DNA from: Gammaproteobacteria bacterium
GTDB lineage: Bacteria > Pseudomonadota > Gammaproteobacteria > Steroidobacterales > Steroidobacteraceae
Direction: 5' to 3'
Assembly: GCA_947452065.1 (NCBI GenBank)
Contig: CANGBB010000004.1
Coordinates: 62,001 to 126,000 of the forward strand
DNA length: 64,000 bases
Shown here: positions 1 through 9,003 of the stretch, in pieces
Numbering within the stretch: the stretch's first letter is position 1
Layout of the letters: every line of letters starts with the position of its first letter
The notes under the pieces: generated by a model
What the model was told of the DNA's origin: nothing
The model's input: the letters and a program-made list of their open reading frames with translations, nothing else
The model's database searches: none
Position numbers and translations under genes: made by a program

Positions 1-624
1 GTGATCGAGCACCCGGATGTCGACCAGGGCGAGCGCTTCGCGTAGCCGCTGCGTGATGAGCTGGTCGGCCTGACTGGGTTCGCTGACCCCGGAGGGGTGG
101 TTGTGCGCCAGGATTACGGCCGCGGCGTTGCGCGCCAGGGCCTGTTTGACCACTTCGCGCGGGTGCACGCTGGCACCGTCGATGGTGCCGCGGAAAAGTT
201 CGTCGAAGGCGATCAGGCGGTGGCGATTGTCCAGGTGCAGGCAGCAGAAGACCTCGTGCGGCTGGTCGCGCAGGCGGGAGATCAGAAAGCGGTGGGTGGC
301 GGCCGGTGAGTCCAGCAGCGGCCCGGTGCGCATGGCTTCAGCGTAATAGCGGCGGGCCAGTTCGAGCGATGCCTGCATCCGGCACCAGCCGACCACGCCG
401 AGGCCGCGCTGGCTGAGGGCTGACTCGCGCGAGGCGTTGAACAGATCGCGCAGGCTCCGGTGGGCGCTGAGCAGCTGGCGCGCCGTGTCCACGGCGCTGC
501 GGCCCCGCTGGCCCGAGCAGCCCAACAGCGTGGCCAGCAGCTCGGCCTCGGACAGGGACTGGGCGCCGTTCAGCAGCAGCTTTTCCCGTGGGCGTTCGGA
601 CAGGGGCCAGTCACTCAAGGGCAT
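1..624 (-). CDS. radC: RadC-family JAB/MPN domain protein (3' end cut by window edge)
   Basis: 208 codons are visible. The C-terminal ~16 residues of a usual ~224-residue RadC lie beyond the left edge. The N-terminal part (about 1-90) is the helix-hairpin-helix-like UPF0758 region, starting PLSDWPLSERPREKLL. The C-terminal JAB/MPN domain has the JAMM zinc motif with H174, H176 and D187 (HNHPSG...SQAD), plus the family segment RGTIDGASVHPREVVK. The ATG at 624 is the natural start. The gene is divergent from coaBC, as in many gammaproteobacteria. RadC was named for DNA repair, but its biochemical role is unsettled. A putative metal-dependent hydrolase is the most that can be said from sequence. 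Confidence 0.95.
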   Translation of the reverse strand, partial: MPLSDWPLSERPREKLLLNGAQSLSEAELLATLLGCSGQRGRSAVDTARQLLSAHRSLRDLFNASRESALSQRGLGVVGWCRMQASLELARRYYAEAMRTGPLLDSPAATHRFLISRLRDQPHEVFCCLHLDNRHRLIAFDELFRGTIDGASVHPREVVKQALARNAAAVILAHNHPSGVSEPSQADQLITQRLREALALVDIRVLDH

Positions 625-774
625 GCGGGTTCACTCACACCTTCAGAGGCCTTTTGGGCGCCGGGCCCGTGGGTGGCCCGGGCGTGGGGGCAGTGTCGAC
701 GATATGGCGGTAGCGTTCGATCCACATATCGGGCGTGCATGGCCCGAAACGCCGGGATTGGCCGATAATGGGCT

Positions 775-2004
775 GTGCGCGGTAAACACATCATCTTGGG
801 CGTCACCGGCGGCATCGCGGCCTACAAGAGCGCGGAGCTGGTGCGTCGGCTCGTCGAGCGCGGCGCCGAGGTGCAGGTGGTGATGACCGCATCGGCACGT
901 GAATTCATCGGCCCCACCACCTTCCAGGCCCTGTCCGGTCGCCCGGTACGCGACAGCCTGTGGGACAGCGCAGCCGAGGCGGCGATGGGTCATATCGAAT
1001 TGGCGCGCTGGGCCGATGTGGTGCTGGTCGCGCCCGCCAGCGCCGACTTCCTCGCGCGGCTGACTCACGGCCGAGCGGACGACCTGCTGGCCACTTTGTG
1101 TCTGGCGACGGATGCGCCCATCGTCGTGGCGCCGGCCATGAATCGTCTGATGTGGGCCAATGCCGCGACCCAGGCCAATGTCGCGACGCTGCGCTCTCGC
1201 GGCGTGCGGCTGCTCGGTCCCGGCAGCGGCGCGCAGGCCTGCGGCGAGGTGGGTGAGGGTCGTATGCTGGAGCCGCAGGAACTGGCCGACCATCTGGCCA
1301 TGCTGCTGGTGGATTCGGGTCCGCTGAGCGGACGGAAGATCGTGATCACCGCCGGCCCGACGCGCGAGGCCATCGATCCGGTGCGATTCGTGACCAACCG
1401 CAGCTCCGGCAAGATGGGTTTTGCCGTGGCGCAAGCGCTACGCGAAGCCGATGCGGAAGTGGTGCTGATCAGCGGGCCGGTGCATCTGCCGACGCCCCCC
1501 GGCGTGCGGCGCATCGACGTGGAGAGCGCGGCGCAGATGGCCGATGCGGTGCAGGCCGAGCTGGCGGGCACGGCTATTTTTATTGGCACGGCGGCGGTGG
1601 CGGATTATCGCCCCGAAGTATTCGCCGAGAAGAAGATCAAAAAGACCCAGCAGCGACTGGAGCTGGCGCTGGCACGCACGCCGGACATTCTGGCCGGCGT
1701 GGCCGCGAGCGCGGACCGGCCGTTTGTGGTCGGCTTTGCCGCCGAGACGGACGCGGTCGAGCGTCACGCCCGCGAGAAGCTGGTGCGCAAGAAGCTCGAC
1801 ATGATCGCGGCCAATGAAGTCGGGGCCTGCAAGGCCTTCGACTGTGAGGACAACTCGCTGCTCGTGCTCTGGGACAACGGCCGGGCGGAATTGCCCCACA
1901 GCCCAAAGCTGGAACTGGCGCGTGCGCTGGTCAGGCTGATCATCGAGCGCTGGCAGGCACAGGGCGGCGACGCAGTGGGCGAGCACGCGGGCCAGACCCG
2001 TTAG
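775..2004 (+). CDS. coaBC: Bifunctional phosphopantothenoylcysteine decarboxylase / phosphopantothenate-cysteine ligase
   Basis: 409 residues, full length for CoaBC (Dfp). It makes 4'-phosphopantetheine from phosphopantothenate and cysteine in coenzyme A synthesis (cytosolic, FMN and CTP dependent). The CoaC half opens with the flavoprotein motif LGVTGGIAAYKSAEL, has the catalytic His in GHIELARWAD, the PAMNRLMW motif and the active Cys in QACGEVGEGRM. The CoaB half begins near residue 185 (ITAGPTREAIDPVR) and has NRSSGKMG and the lysine cluster EKKIKK. The start is GTG: in-frame TAA at 766 excludes anything earlier, and the ATG at 768 is out of frame and stops at once. It lies 36 bp before dut, a conserved pairing. 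Confidence 0.97.
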   Translation: MRGKHIILGVTGGIAAYKSAELVRRLVERGAEVQVVMTASAREFIGPTTFQALSGRPVRDSLWDSAAEAAMGHIELARWADVVLVAPASADFLARLTHGRADDLLATLCLATDAPIVVAPAMNRLMWANAATQANVATLRSRGVRLLGPGSGAQACGEVGEGRMLEPQELADHLAMLLVDSGPLSGRKIVITAGPTREAIDPVRFVTNRSSGKMGFAVAQALREADAEVVLISGPVHLPTPPGVRRIDVESAAQMADAVQAELAGTAIFIGTAAVADYRPEVFAEKKIKKTQQRLELALARTPDILAGVAASADRPFVVGFAAETDAVERHAREKLVRKKLDMIAANEVGACKAFDCEDNSLLVLWDNGRAELPHSPKLELARALVRLIIERWQAQGGDAVGEHAGQTR

Positions 2005-2040
2005 ACTGCGCCTCTCGTTTTCCCTCGGAGTCGCAGCAGC

Positions 2041-2511
2041 ATGGTCAACACTCAGCGCCGGGCATTACAGGTCCGCATTCTCGACCCGCGCATCGGCGGT
2101 GAATTTCCACTGCCGGCGTATGCCACCGGCGGCTCGGCGGGTCTGGATCTGCGTGCCTGTCTCGATGCACCGTTGGACATTGCGCCCGGCGCCACGCATC
2201 TGATCAGCACTGGGCTGGCCATCCATCTCGATGATCCGGGACTGGCCGCGGTGATCCTGCCGCGCTCGGGCCTGGGCCACAAACACGGCATCGTGCTGGG
2301 CAATCTGGTCGGGCTGATCGATTCGGACTATCAGGGTCCGCTGATGGTCTCGTGCTGGAATCGCTCTGGCACGTCTTTCACGGTGCAGCCCGGCGAGCGC
2401 CTTGCGCAGCTGGTGGTGGTGCCCGTGGTGCAGGTGGATCTGCAGGTGGTGGAGGAGTTCACCGCCACCGAACGCGGCAGCGGCGGCTTCGGGCACAGCG
2501 GCCGCGCGTGA
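2041..2511 (+). CDS. dut: dUTP diphosphatase (dUTPase)
   Basis: 156 residues (E. coli Dut is about 152). It hydrolyses dUTP to dUMP and pyrophosphate, keeping uracil out of DNA and supplying dUMP for dTMP. All five trimeric-dUTPase motifs are visible: [42 protein letters not shown] and the C-terminal P-loop-like [11 protein letters not shown]. The ATG at 2041 follows a GGAG-type ribosome site (ctcggagtcgcagcag). It is probably co-transcribed with coaBC. Confidence 0.97.
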   Translation: MVNTQRRALQVRILDPRIGGEFPLPAYATGGSAGLDLRACLDAPLDIAPGATHLISTGLAIHLDDPGLAAVILPRSGLGHKHGIVLGNLVGLIDSDYQGPLMVSCWNRSGTSFTVQPGERLAQLVVVPVVQVDLQVVEEFTATERGSGGFGHSGRA

Positions 2512-2526
2512 GCCTGAACGCTGGCG

Positions 2527-2548
2527 GGCGCTGCGCCGTCGCAGCGCC
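2527..2548. terminator. Hairpin between convergent dut and pyrE
   Basis: A perfect 9 bp stem, GGCGCTGCG / CGCAGCGCC, with loop CCGT sits in the 45 bp between the stop codons of two convergent genes. It has no U-tract on either strand, so it may be a bidirectional transcript-end hairpin rather than a textbook intrinsic terminator. Confidence 0.5.
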
Positions 2549-2556
2549 AAAGCGCC

Positions 2557-3213
2557 TCAGCGCGTGACGCCGTACTGATCCTGATAACGTCGCAGCGCCT
2601 CGAGGCTGGCCGACGAGGCCGCGCCGGCGCTGCCGTCCGCTGTCGCGGCGATCAGGTCGGTCAGCGTGATGATGCTCACGCACTTCAGGCCGAAGTCGGC
2701 GCTCACTTCCTGCACCGCCGAGCGCGTGCCCTGGCCGCGTTCCTGACGATCGAGGGCCAGTGCGACGCCCACCGGCGTGGCGCCGGCTGCGCGAATCAGA
2801 TCGACGGATTCGCGGATGGCGGTACCGGCGGTGATCACATCGTCGACGATCAGCACACGACCGGCCAGCGGTGTGCCGACGATGGAGCCCGCTTCACCGT
2901 GATCCTTGGCTTCCTTGCGGTTGAAGGCCCACGGCACGTTACGCCCGTGATGCTCGCCCAGCGCGATGGCGGCTGCGGCGACTAGCGGAATGCCCTTGTA
3001 GGCCGGACCGAAGAGCATGTCGAAGCCCAATCCCGAGGCCTGAATCGCAGCCGCGTAACAGCGGCCGAGACGGGCCAGTGCCGCGCCGTCGTTGAACAGA
3101 CCGGCATTGAAGAAGTACGGGCTGAGGCGGCCGGACTTGAGTTTGAATTCGCCGAAGCGCAGGGCCTGGCGGGACAGCGCCAGCTCGATGAAGTCGCGTT
3201 GATAGTCGTGCAT
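2557..3213 (-). CDS. pyrE: Orotate phosphoribosyltransferase
   Basis: 218 residues. It converts orotate and PRPP to OMP in de novo pyrimidine synthesis. The N-terminus ([12 protein letters not shown]...[10 protein letters not shown]) aligns with enterobacterial Pyr[11 protein letters not shown] carries the catalytic-loop lysine and the PRPP loop is [16 protein letters not shown] 3213 gives the usual start; an in-frame GTG at 3231 would add six residues with no family match. It is convergent with dut and divergent from the AmpG-like gene. Confidence 0.96.
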   Translation of the reverse strand: MHDYQRDFIELALSRQALRFGEFKLKSGRLSPYFFNAGLFNDGAALARLGRCYAAAIQASGLGFDMLFGPAYKGIPLVAAAAIALGEHHGRNVPWAFNRKEAKDHGEAGSIVGTPLAGRVLIVDDVITAGTAIRESVDLIRAAGATPVGVALALDRQERGQGTRSAVQEVSADFGLKCVSIITLTDLIAATADGSAGAASSASLEALRRYQDQYGVTR

Positions 3214-3287
3214 CGGCGCAACTTGCAGCACCGTCCGTGCACTGTCAACGGCGTTATGATGGGTTCCATGCGAGCGGAGTGCGGAGC

Positions 3288-4670
3288 ATGCCGGCTGTGA
3301 GTGCCATGGAAGAACAACGCGGGTGGCGCGCGGTGCTGCGCATCCATACGCAGCCGCAGATGCTCACCATGCTGGCGCTGGGCTTTTCGGCTGGCCTGCC
3401 GTTTCTGCTGGTCTACAGCTCACTGTCGGCCTGGCTGCGCCAGAGTGGTTTGCAGCGCGGGACCATCGGCATGCTGGCGTGGGTGGGGCTGGCCTACACC
3501 TTCAAGTTCCTGTGGGCGCCGCTCGTTGATCGTGTCTCGCTGCCGTGGCTGACGCGCACACTCGGGCGGCGGCGCAGCTGGTTGCTGCTGGCGCAGGCAG
3601 GCATTGCGCTGGGGTTGTTCAATCAATCGCTCAGCGATCCGTCGCAGAGTGTGCTGCACATCGCCTTCTGGGCGGTGTTCATCGCCTTCTGTTCGGCGAC
3701 TCAGGACATTGCGCTGGATGCGTGGCGCATCGAGAGCGCGCCGGTCGCGGAGCAGGGTGCCATGGCTTCGGCCTATCAGATCGGCTATCGCGGCGCGGTC
3801 GTGGCCTCCAGTGCCGGACTTTTTCTGCTGGCTGATCGTTACGGCTGGCGCGTGGGCTATGCCGTGATGGCCGTGCTGGTGCTGGTGGGTGTCATCGCAA
3901 CGCTTCTGGCGCGCGAGCCAGTGGCGGCCGTTCATCGTGACGCGGTGCTGCAAGAGCAGCAGGTGGTGGATTGGCTCGCTCGCCGCACCCACTGGCCGCA
4001 GAGCTTGCGCACCGCCGGTGCGTGGCTCTATGGCGCCGTGGTCTGTCCGCTGGTCGACTTCTTCGCGCGCTACGGCATCGGTGCCGCGGTGCTGATTCTG
4101 CTCTTCATCGGCAGTTATCGACTCACCGACTTCACGATGGGCGCAATGACCAACCCGTTCTATCTCGATCGCGGCTACTCGCTGACGCAGATCGGGACGG
4201 TGGTGAAGGTGTATGGGCTGGCGGCCTCGATCATCGGCATCATGGCCGCTGGAATGGTGATTGTGCGCATCGGACTGCTGCGCGCACTGATTCTCGGCAG
4301 CTGCATGATCATGCTCTCGAACATCGGCTTTTCGCTGCTGGCTCGCGCCGAGCATCCGGGCCTGCTCGGACTCGGTCTGGTCAACGCCTTCGACAATCTG
4401 GCGCAGGCGCTGCATGGCACCGCGCTGATCGCCTTCCTCTCCAGTCTCACTAGTACGCGCTACACGGCCACGCAGTACGCGCTGTTTTCCTCGCTCTATG
4501 CGCTGCCCAGCAAGCTGCTGGAGGGCGTCTCCGGCTTTGTGGTCGATGCGCTCGGCTATCCGAATTTCTTCCTCTACACCGCCAGTCTGAGTGTGCCGGC
4601 GTTGCTTGTGCTGATCGTGCTGGTGCGCCGCGCTCAGGTGCCGGCGCTGCAGCCTGCGGTGACCTCATGA
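3288..4670 (+). CDS. AmpG-like MFS muropeptide permease
   Basis: About 460 residues with 12 or more hydrophobic segments. The first transmembrane stretch, [20 protein letters not shown], and the following SAWLRQSG...[11 protein letters not shown] are characteristic of AmpG, the inner-membrane importer of anhydro-muropeptides for peptidoglycan recycling. Related acetyl-CoA-type transporters share the fold, so the substrate is inferred. I chose ATG 3288, preceded by purine-rich gcggagc; ATG 3306 is also possible and a GTG at 3237 would overlap the upstream promoter space. The stop overlaps the Rieske gene by 4 bp (ATGA), indicating translational coupling. Confidence 0.88.
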   Translation: MPAVSAMEEQRGWRAVLRIHTQPQMLTMLALGFSAGLPFLLVYSSLSAWLRQSGLQRGTIGMLAWVGLAYTFKFLWAPLVDRVSLPWLTRTLGRRRSWLLLAQAGIALGLFNQSLSDPSQSVLHIAFWAVFIAFCSATQDIALDAWRIESAPVAEQGAMASAYQIGYRGAVVASSAGLFLLADRYGWRVGYAVMAVLVLVGVIATLLAREPVAAVHRDAVLQEQQVVDWLARRTHWPQSLRTAGAWLYGAVVCPLVDFFARYGIGAAVLILLFIGSYRLTDFTMGAMTNPFYLDRGYSLTQIGTVVKVYGLAASIIGIMAAGMVIVRIGLLRALILGSCMIMLSNIGFSLLARAEHPGLLGLGLVNAFDNLAQALHGTALIAFLSSLTSTRYTATQYALFSSLYALPSKLLEGVSGFVVDALGYPNFFLYTASLSVPALLVLIVLVRRAQVPALQPAVTS

Positions 4671-5053
4671 GCCCCGCCGAGGGCGCGCATCAACTGTGCG
4701 CTCTTCAGGACCTCGACGCGACAGGTTGTCGCGAGTTTCGTCTCGGGCGTGGTGAGTGGCCGCTACGCGGCTTCGTGGTGCGTGCTGCCGATGGCGGTGT
4801 GCATGCGTATGTGAACCGCTGTGCTCATCTGCGCTATCCGCTCAACTACGATGCTGATCGATTTCTGACGCAGGATGGCAAGGCCATCCTCTGCTATGTG
4901 CACCTAGCGATGTTTGAACCGGAGACGGGGCGGTGTTTTTCCGGGCCGTGCTCTGGGCTGTCGCTGGCGCGAGTGCCGGTGCGCGTGCTCGGCGAGCAGG
5001 TGCTGCTCGCGGATGACATCGATCCAGAGGAATTTGCCGCGCGCTACGCCTGA
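4667..5053 (+). CDS. Small Rieske [2Fe-2S] protein
   Basis: 128 residues. It has one Rieske domain with the two ligand pairs CAH (near residue 46) and CYVH (near residue 70), followed by FEPETGRCFSGPC. There is no signal peptide or oxygenase catalytic domain, so it resembles stand-alone cytosolic Rieske ferredoxins of the NirD/BphF-like size class. The C-terminus is acidic (DDIDPEEF). Its ATG overlaps the stop of the AmpG-like gene, so both come from one transcript. The electron-transfer partner is not visible nearby, so function beyond iron-sulfur electron transfer is unknown. Confidence 0.85.
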   Translation: MSPAEGAHQLCALQDLDATGCREFRLGRGEWPLRGFVVRAADGGVHAYVNRCAHLRYPLNYDADRFLTQDGKAILCYVHLAMFEPETGRCFSGPCSGLSLARVPVRVLGEQVLLADDIDPEEFAARYA

Positions 5054-5075
5054 GCCTGGCGTATTGATCCGGTAT

Positions 5076-5771
5076 TCAGGCGCGGCGCCGCCAGAGCAGG
5101 TCGCGCACCACATGCCCGCGAAGCAGGCCGCGGCGTTCGAAACGCGTGACGATGCGCGAATCCGGGCGCGGCGCAAAGCCGCCGTCGGCGGCGGTGTTCT
5201 CCAGCAGCGGACAGCCGCGTAACACCTCGAGCATCTGCTCGGCGTAGGGCTCCCAGTCCGTGGCCAGCGCCAGCCGGCCGCCCGGGCGGATGCGGCCCGC
5301 GGCCAGCGCCACGAATCCGGGCTCGATCAGCCGGCGTTTATGGTGACGCTTCTTGTGCCAGGGATCGGGGAAGAGGATCTGCAGTTCGTCCAATGAGTCT
5401 GCGGGCAGCTGGTCGCGCAGGACCTCGACCGCGTCATGGCAGAGAATGCGCACGTTGCTCAGGCCCGCTTGCTGTACGCCCAGCAGCAGCCGACCGACAC
5501 CGGGCGGGTGTACTTCGATGCCGAGGAAGTTGCGCTCCGGCTCCCGCTGCGCGCGTTCGAGCAGGTGGTCGCCGTTGCCGAAGCCGATCTCGGCGGTACA
5601 CGGATGCGTATTGCCGAAGAGCTGGGCCAGATCCAGCGGCGCGGGGCTGTAGTCGACGCCATAGGCGGGCCAGAGCTCATCCAGGGCGCGTTCCTGCGCG
5701 ACGGTCATGCGTCCGCCCCGGATCACGAAGGAGCGGATGGTGCGCGCGGTTCTGTCAGGTGGCTGATTCAT
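5076..5771 (-). CDS. trmB: tRNA (guanine-N7-)-methyltransferase
   Basis: 231 residues. It forms m7G46 in tRNA using S-adenosylmethionine. The SAM-binding motif AEIGFGNGDHLL is followed by the family segments IEVHPPGVGRLL and LFPDPWHKKRHHKRRL, with a late catalytic-pocket region LATDWEPYAEQM and TRFERRG. It is convergent with the Rieske gene (22 bp apart) and divergent from the MoxR-type operon. Confidence 0.96.
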   Translation of the reverse strand: MNQPPDRTARTIRSFVIRGGRMTVAQERALDELWPAYGVDYSPAPLDLAQLFGNTHPCTAEIGFGNGDHLLERAQREPERNFLGIEVHPPGVGRLLLGVQQAGLSNVRILCHDAVEVLRDQLPADSLDELQILFPDPWHKKRHHKRRLIEPGFVALAAGRIRPGGRLALATDWEPYAEQMLEVLRGCPLLENTAADGGFAPRPDSRIVTRFERRGLLRGHVVRDLLWRRRA

Positions 5772-5812
5772 AGATGGATTGACACAACTTTGCCCCTGCA
5801 GCGAGGGGGCGC

Positions 5813-5821
5813 TGGTATAAC
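5813..5821 (+). promoter_or_regulatory. Extended -10 promoter candidate for the 5.8-18.9 kb operon
   Basis: TGgTATAAC fits an extended -10 element 21 bp before the GTG start at 5843, in the 71 bp divergent gap with trmB. A TTGACA at 5779 is 31 bp away, too far to pair with it. This is sequence resemblance only. Confidence 0.4.
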
Positions 5822-5842
5822 AGGGTACACACGAGGTCGCCA

Positions 5843-8068
5843 GTGTTCGAGTGGCTGTTCAGGTTCACCCCGGCCGAATATGCGCGCGGCGAGTTGCTGC
5901 TTTCCAGCGACTGGCCGCGGCTCTGGGCGTGGGTGATCTTCGCCGCGGGCGCTGCGGCGCTGGCGGGCCTGGCCTGGGTCCGCGGGCGTGGCCTGGGTCT
6001 GTGGCGGCTCGGCACACTGGTTCTGCTGCAGTGGCTGATGCTGGCGGCAGTTCTGGTGGTCGCGTGGCAGCCCGCTCTCCTGTTCAAGACGCTGCAGACC
6101 GGCGCGAACTCCATCGCCGTGCTGCTCGACACCTCGGCCAGCATGGCGCTGGTTGACCCGCAGAAGACCCGGATGCAGCAGGCGCTGGCCGCACTGGATG
6201 CGCGCCCGGTGCAGACGCTGCTGAACGACTATCCAGCGCGCCGCTTCCAGTTTGCAGCCGATGCCACGGTGGTGGAGCGCTTCGATGCGCCGGCCGCGAC
6301 GGGCACTTCGACTTCGGTCGCTGATTCGGTGCAGCAGGTGCTGCGCTCGCTGCAGAGCACGCCGTTGGGTGCTGTGCTGGTGGTGAGCGACGGCGCTGAC
6401 AACCGCGGCAGCATCGAGCCGGCGCAACTGGCGGCCATCGCTGCGCAGGGCGTGCCGGTGCACGTCATCGGCGTCGGTCGCGAGACTCTGCCCGAGGATT
6501 TGGAGCTGCAGGATGTGCTGCTGCCACAGAAGGTTCTTCCGGGCACCAGTCTGACGGCACGCGTGAGCATCCGCCATGACGGCGCCGGTACGGCGCGCAT
6601 CAAGGTCTACGACGGTGAGCGTTTCCTGGCCAGCAGCGATGTCACCCTGCCGGCCGATGCGTCCGTGACCAATGGGTACATCAGCTTCGAGTTGGCAAAC
6701 CCGGGCTATCGCGACATCCGCTTCACGCTCGAGCCAAAGACGGGCGAGCAGGAGCTGCGCAACAACGCACGCTCGCGCGTGGTGCAGGTCACTGAGCGGC
6801 GTGCCAGTGTGCTCTATGTCGAAGGTGAGGCGCGCTGGGAACTGAAGTTCATGCGGCGTGCGCTCGATCATGATGCAGGTGTGCGCCTTGTGTCCTGGCT
6901 CCACACCAGTCCCAATGGCTACTACCGCCAAGGCGTCGAGCAGCCCGACGAACTGAAAGACGGCTTTCCGCTCGATCGACCAACGCTGTTCAAGTACGAC
7001 GCCATTGTGATCGGCAGCGTCCCCGCAGCAGCCTTCAAGCCGCAGCAACTGGAGCTGTTGCGCGACTTCGTCAGCGAACGCGGTGGTAGTCTGCTGATGA
7101 TTGCCGGGCCTGAGGGTCTGGGCGCGGGTGGCTGGGGCGAGACGCAGGTGGGGCGTGTGCTGCCGGCGCAGCTGCCGAACGACAAGAGCAGTTTCCATCG
7201 CGAGCAGGCGCAGGCCTGGCTGACGCCACGCGGGCGGCGCAGCGCCATGCTCAAGCTCGCGGTTGACGCAGCCGCCAATGATGCTGCATGGAGCGGCCTG
7301 CCCAAGATCGCTGACTATCAGGACATTGGTGCGCTGAAGCCTGCAGCGGTGTCGCTGCTGAATCAGCGTGTGAAGGATCAGGATGCGCCGCTGCTAGTGA
7401 CGCAGCCCTATGGATTGGGGCATAGCTGGATTCTGGCCAGCGGTGGAACCTGGCGCTGGCAGATGCTGCTACCGCTGGCTGATCAGCGCCATGAACAGTT
7501 CTGGCGTCAGCTCCTGCGCGAACTGGTGGCCGATGTGCCGGAGCCTTTCAATGTGCAGGCACATTCGGTCGGAACGAAGCTGGTGGTGAATGCGCAGGCG
7601 CGCGATGACGCCTTCGCTCCGCTGCGCGATGCAACGATCTCCGCTGTTGCGACTCTGGGTGCCGAGTCGGTGCTGATTCCCCTGCAGCCGGTGGTGGGAC
7701 AGAGCGGCAGCTATCAAGGCGAGGCGACGTTGTCGCGGCCCGGTAATTACTTCGTTGATGCCAGTGCGCGTCGCGGCGGCAAGGTGATTGCGTCGAATCG
7801 CGTAGTGGTACAGCACAACAGTGCCAATGCGGAGGCCTTCAATCTGCGACAGAACCGTGCGTTGCTGACGCAATTGGCTCGCGCCACTGGCGGCCGCTAT
7901 TGGACGCCGGATGATCTGGCCGGACTGCCTGATGCCATTCGCGCCTCATCAGCTGGTGTCACACGCCAGGAGTTGCGGCCGTTGTGGGATGCGCCGCTGG
8001 TATTCGTGCTGCTGCTATCGCTGAAGGCCGCAGAGTGGTTGTTGCGTCGTCGCTGGAGTGTTGTATGA
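5843..8068 (+). CDS. Membrane protein with VWA-like and glutamine-amidotransferase-like regions (MoxR-operon type)
   Basis: 741 residues, GTG start. Two N-terminal transmembrane segments (about 28-45 and 55-75) precede a von Willebrand A-like domain with a MIDAS-type DTSAS near residue 98 and VVSDGADNRG further on. A beta-rich part follows, then a DJ-1/class I amidotransferase-like region (YDAIVIGSVP...GGSLLMIAGPEGLG). A last hydrophobic segment lies at the C-terminus. This architecture is common beside MoxR/DUF58 genes, where the protein is thought to act as a periplasmic or membrane scaffold; the function is unproven. It is first gene of the operon and its stop overlaps the next ATG by 4 bp. 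Confidence 0.8.
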   Translation: MFEWLFRFTPAEYARGELLLSSDWPRLWAWVIFAAGAAALAGLAWVRGRGLGLWRLGTLVLLQWLMLAAVLVVAWQPALLFKTLQTGANSIAVLLDTSASMALVDPQKTRMQQALAALDARPVQTLLNDYPARRFQFAADATVVERFDAPAATGTSTSVADSVQQVLRSLQSTPLGAVLVVSDGADNRGSIEPAQLAAIAAQGVPVHVIGVGRETLPEDLELQDVLLPQKVLPGTSLTARVSIRHDGAGTARIKVYDGERFLASSDVTLPADASVTNGYISFELANPGYRDIRFTLEPKTGEQELRNNARSRVVQVTERRASVLYVEGEARWELKFMRRALDHDAGVRLVSWLHTSPNGYYRQGVEQPDELKDGFPLDRPTLFKYDAIVIGSVPAAAFKPQQLELLRDFVSERGGSLLMIAGPEGLGAGGWGETQVGRVLPAQLPNDKSSFHREQAQAWLTPRGRRSAMLKLAVDAAANDAAWSGLPKIADYQDIGALKPAAVSLLNQRVKDQDAPLLVTQPYGLGHSWILASGGTWRWQMLLPLADQRHEQFWRQLLRELVADVPEPFNVQAHSVGTKLVVNAQARDDAFAPLRDATISAVATLGAESVLIPLQPVVGQSGSYQGEATLSRPGNYFVDASARRGGKVIASNRVVVQHNSANAEAFNLRQNRALLTQLARATGGRYWTPDDLAGLPDAIRASSAGVTRQELRPLWDAPLVFVLLLSLKAAEWLLRRRWSVV

Positions 8069-9003
8069 CGCGGCGCTGGTCTCTTGCGGCGATGTGCGGT
8101 GCCTGGCTGCTGTGCATGAGCGGTGCCGCACAGGCGTCGCTGCAAGTGGTGGTCTGTGAGGGGCTGAGTGGCGAGTCGGCCTACGCCGAACAATTTGCCA
8201 CGCAGGTAGATGCCGTGAAGCGTGCGGCGAGCACCGTGACCGACCCGCAGCATATAAAAGTTCTGGACGGTCGCAACTGCAACCGCGATGCGTTCAGCGT
8301 TCTGCTCAAGCAATTGGCCGGTTCGCTGGTGGCTGATGATCGGCTGGCGCTCTATCTGATCGGTCATGGCAGCTTCGACGGCGAGGAATACCGCTTCAAC
8401 ATACCGGGTCCGGATTTTACGGGGCATGAGCTGCAATCCTGGCTCGGCTCGCTCCATGCGCGGGATCAGCTGATCGTCGTAACCGGTAGCAGTAGCGGTG
8501 CGTTGCAGGAATTGCTGAAGGCGCCGTCGCGCATTGTGATCACTGCCACGCGCAACGGAGCGGAGCGCAATGCCACCCGCTTTGGCGGCGACTTTGCGGC
8601 AGCGCTATCTGATGCCACAGCTGACAGTGACAAGAACGGTAGCATCAGCGTGCAGGAGGCCTTCGATTTTGCGCAGCGCCGTGTGCAGGCTTTCTATGAA
8701 CGTGATGTGCGCATTGCGAGCGAGCATGCCTTGCTGGGCGGTGCGCAGGCATCAAGTGTCACGATCGCGCGACTGAGCAACGCGACGCACTCAACTGTCG
8801 CCGGTGCGGAGGGCGATGCCGCTGTGGCGCACGTTGATTCGCCGGTGCGGCGCCGCATCGTCGAGGCCATTGAAGCGTTGCGGCTGCGCAAGGCGGATCT
8901 CCCCGAGAGTGACTATGACGCGCAGCTCGAAGCGCTTCTGTTGCAGCTGGCAACATTGGACGCAACGGCCGCTGGAGCGGGTAGTGCGGAGGCGCCGCGA
9001 TGA
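8065..9003 (+). CDS. Exported caspase-like (C13/C14-type fold) protein lacking an obvious catalytic Cys
   Basis: 312 residues with a clear signal peptide (LAAMCGAWLLCMSGAAQA). The centre resembles bacterial caspase/legumain-like domains: LALYLIGHGSFDGEEY supplies the His-Gly pair, and about 55 residues later, where such enzymes have a Cys followed by small residues, this protein has VVTGSSSGAL. A later DSDKNGSISVQE matches an EF-hand calcium loop, as seen in some bacterial caspase-like proteins. The tail is Ala-rich and helical. Overlaps of 4 bp on both sides tie it to the operon. With the Cys apparently replaced by Ser it may be a pseudo-protease; the alignment is by eye. Confidence 0.7.
   Translation: MTRRWSLAAMCGAWLLCMSGAAQASLQVVVCEGLSGESAYAEQFATQVDAVKRAASTVTDPQHIKVLDGRNCNRDAFSVLLKQLAGSLVADDRLALYLIGHGSFDGEEYRFNIPGPDFTGHELQSWLGSLHARDQLIVVTGSSSGALQELLKAPSRIVITATRNGAERNATRFGGDFAAALSDATADSDKNGSISVQEAFDFAQRRVQAFYERDVRIASEHALLGGAQASSVTIARLSNATHSTVAGAEGDAAVAHVDSPVRRRIVEAIEALRLRKADLPESDYDAQLEALLLQLATLDATAAGAGSAEAPR

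Noticed and set aside
700-731. 7 bp inverted repeat CGATATG / CATATCG between radC and coaBC
   Set aside because: Arms are short and 18 bp apart; such a match is expected by chance in this much sequence.
643-1434. Long minus-strand frame opposite coaBC
   Set aside because: It is in the shadow of an unmistakable CoaBC, has no ribosome site and encodes an Arg/His-rich sequence typical of antisense frames in GC-rich DNA. The same applies to the other long opposite frames at 3420-4415, 5768-7198, 16114-17178.
5779-5784. TTGACA as -35 of a sigma70 promoter
   Set aside because: No -10 box lies 16-18 bp downstream; the TATAAC further on is 31 bp away.
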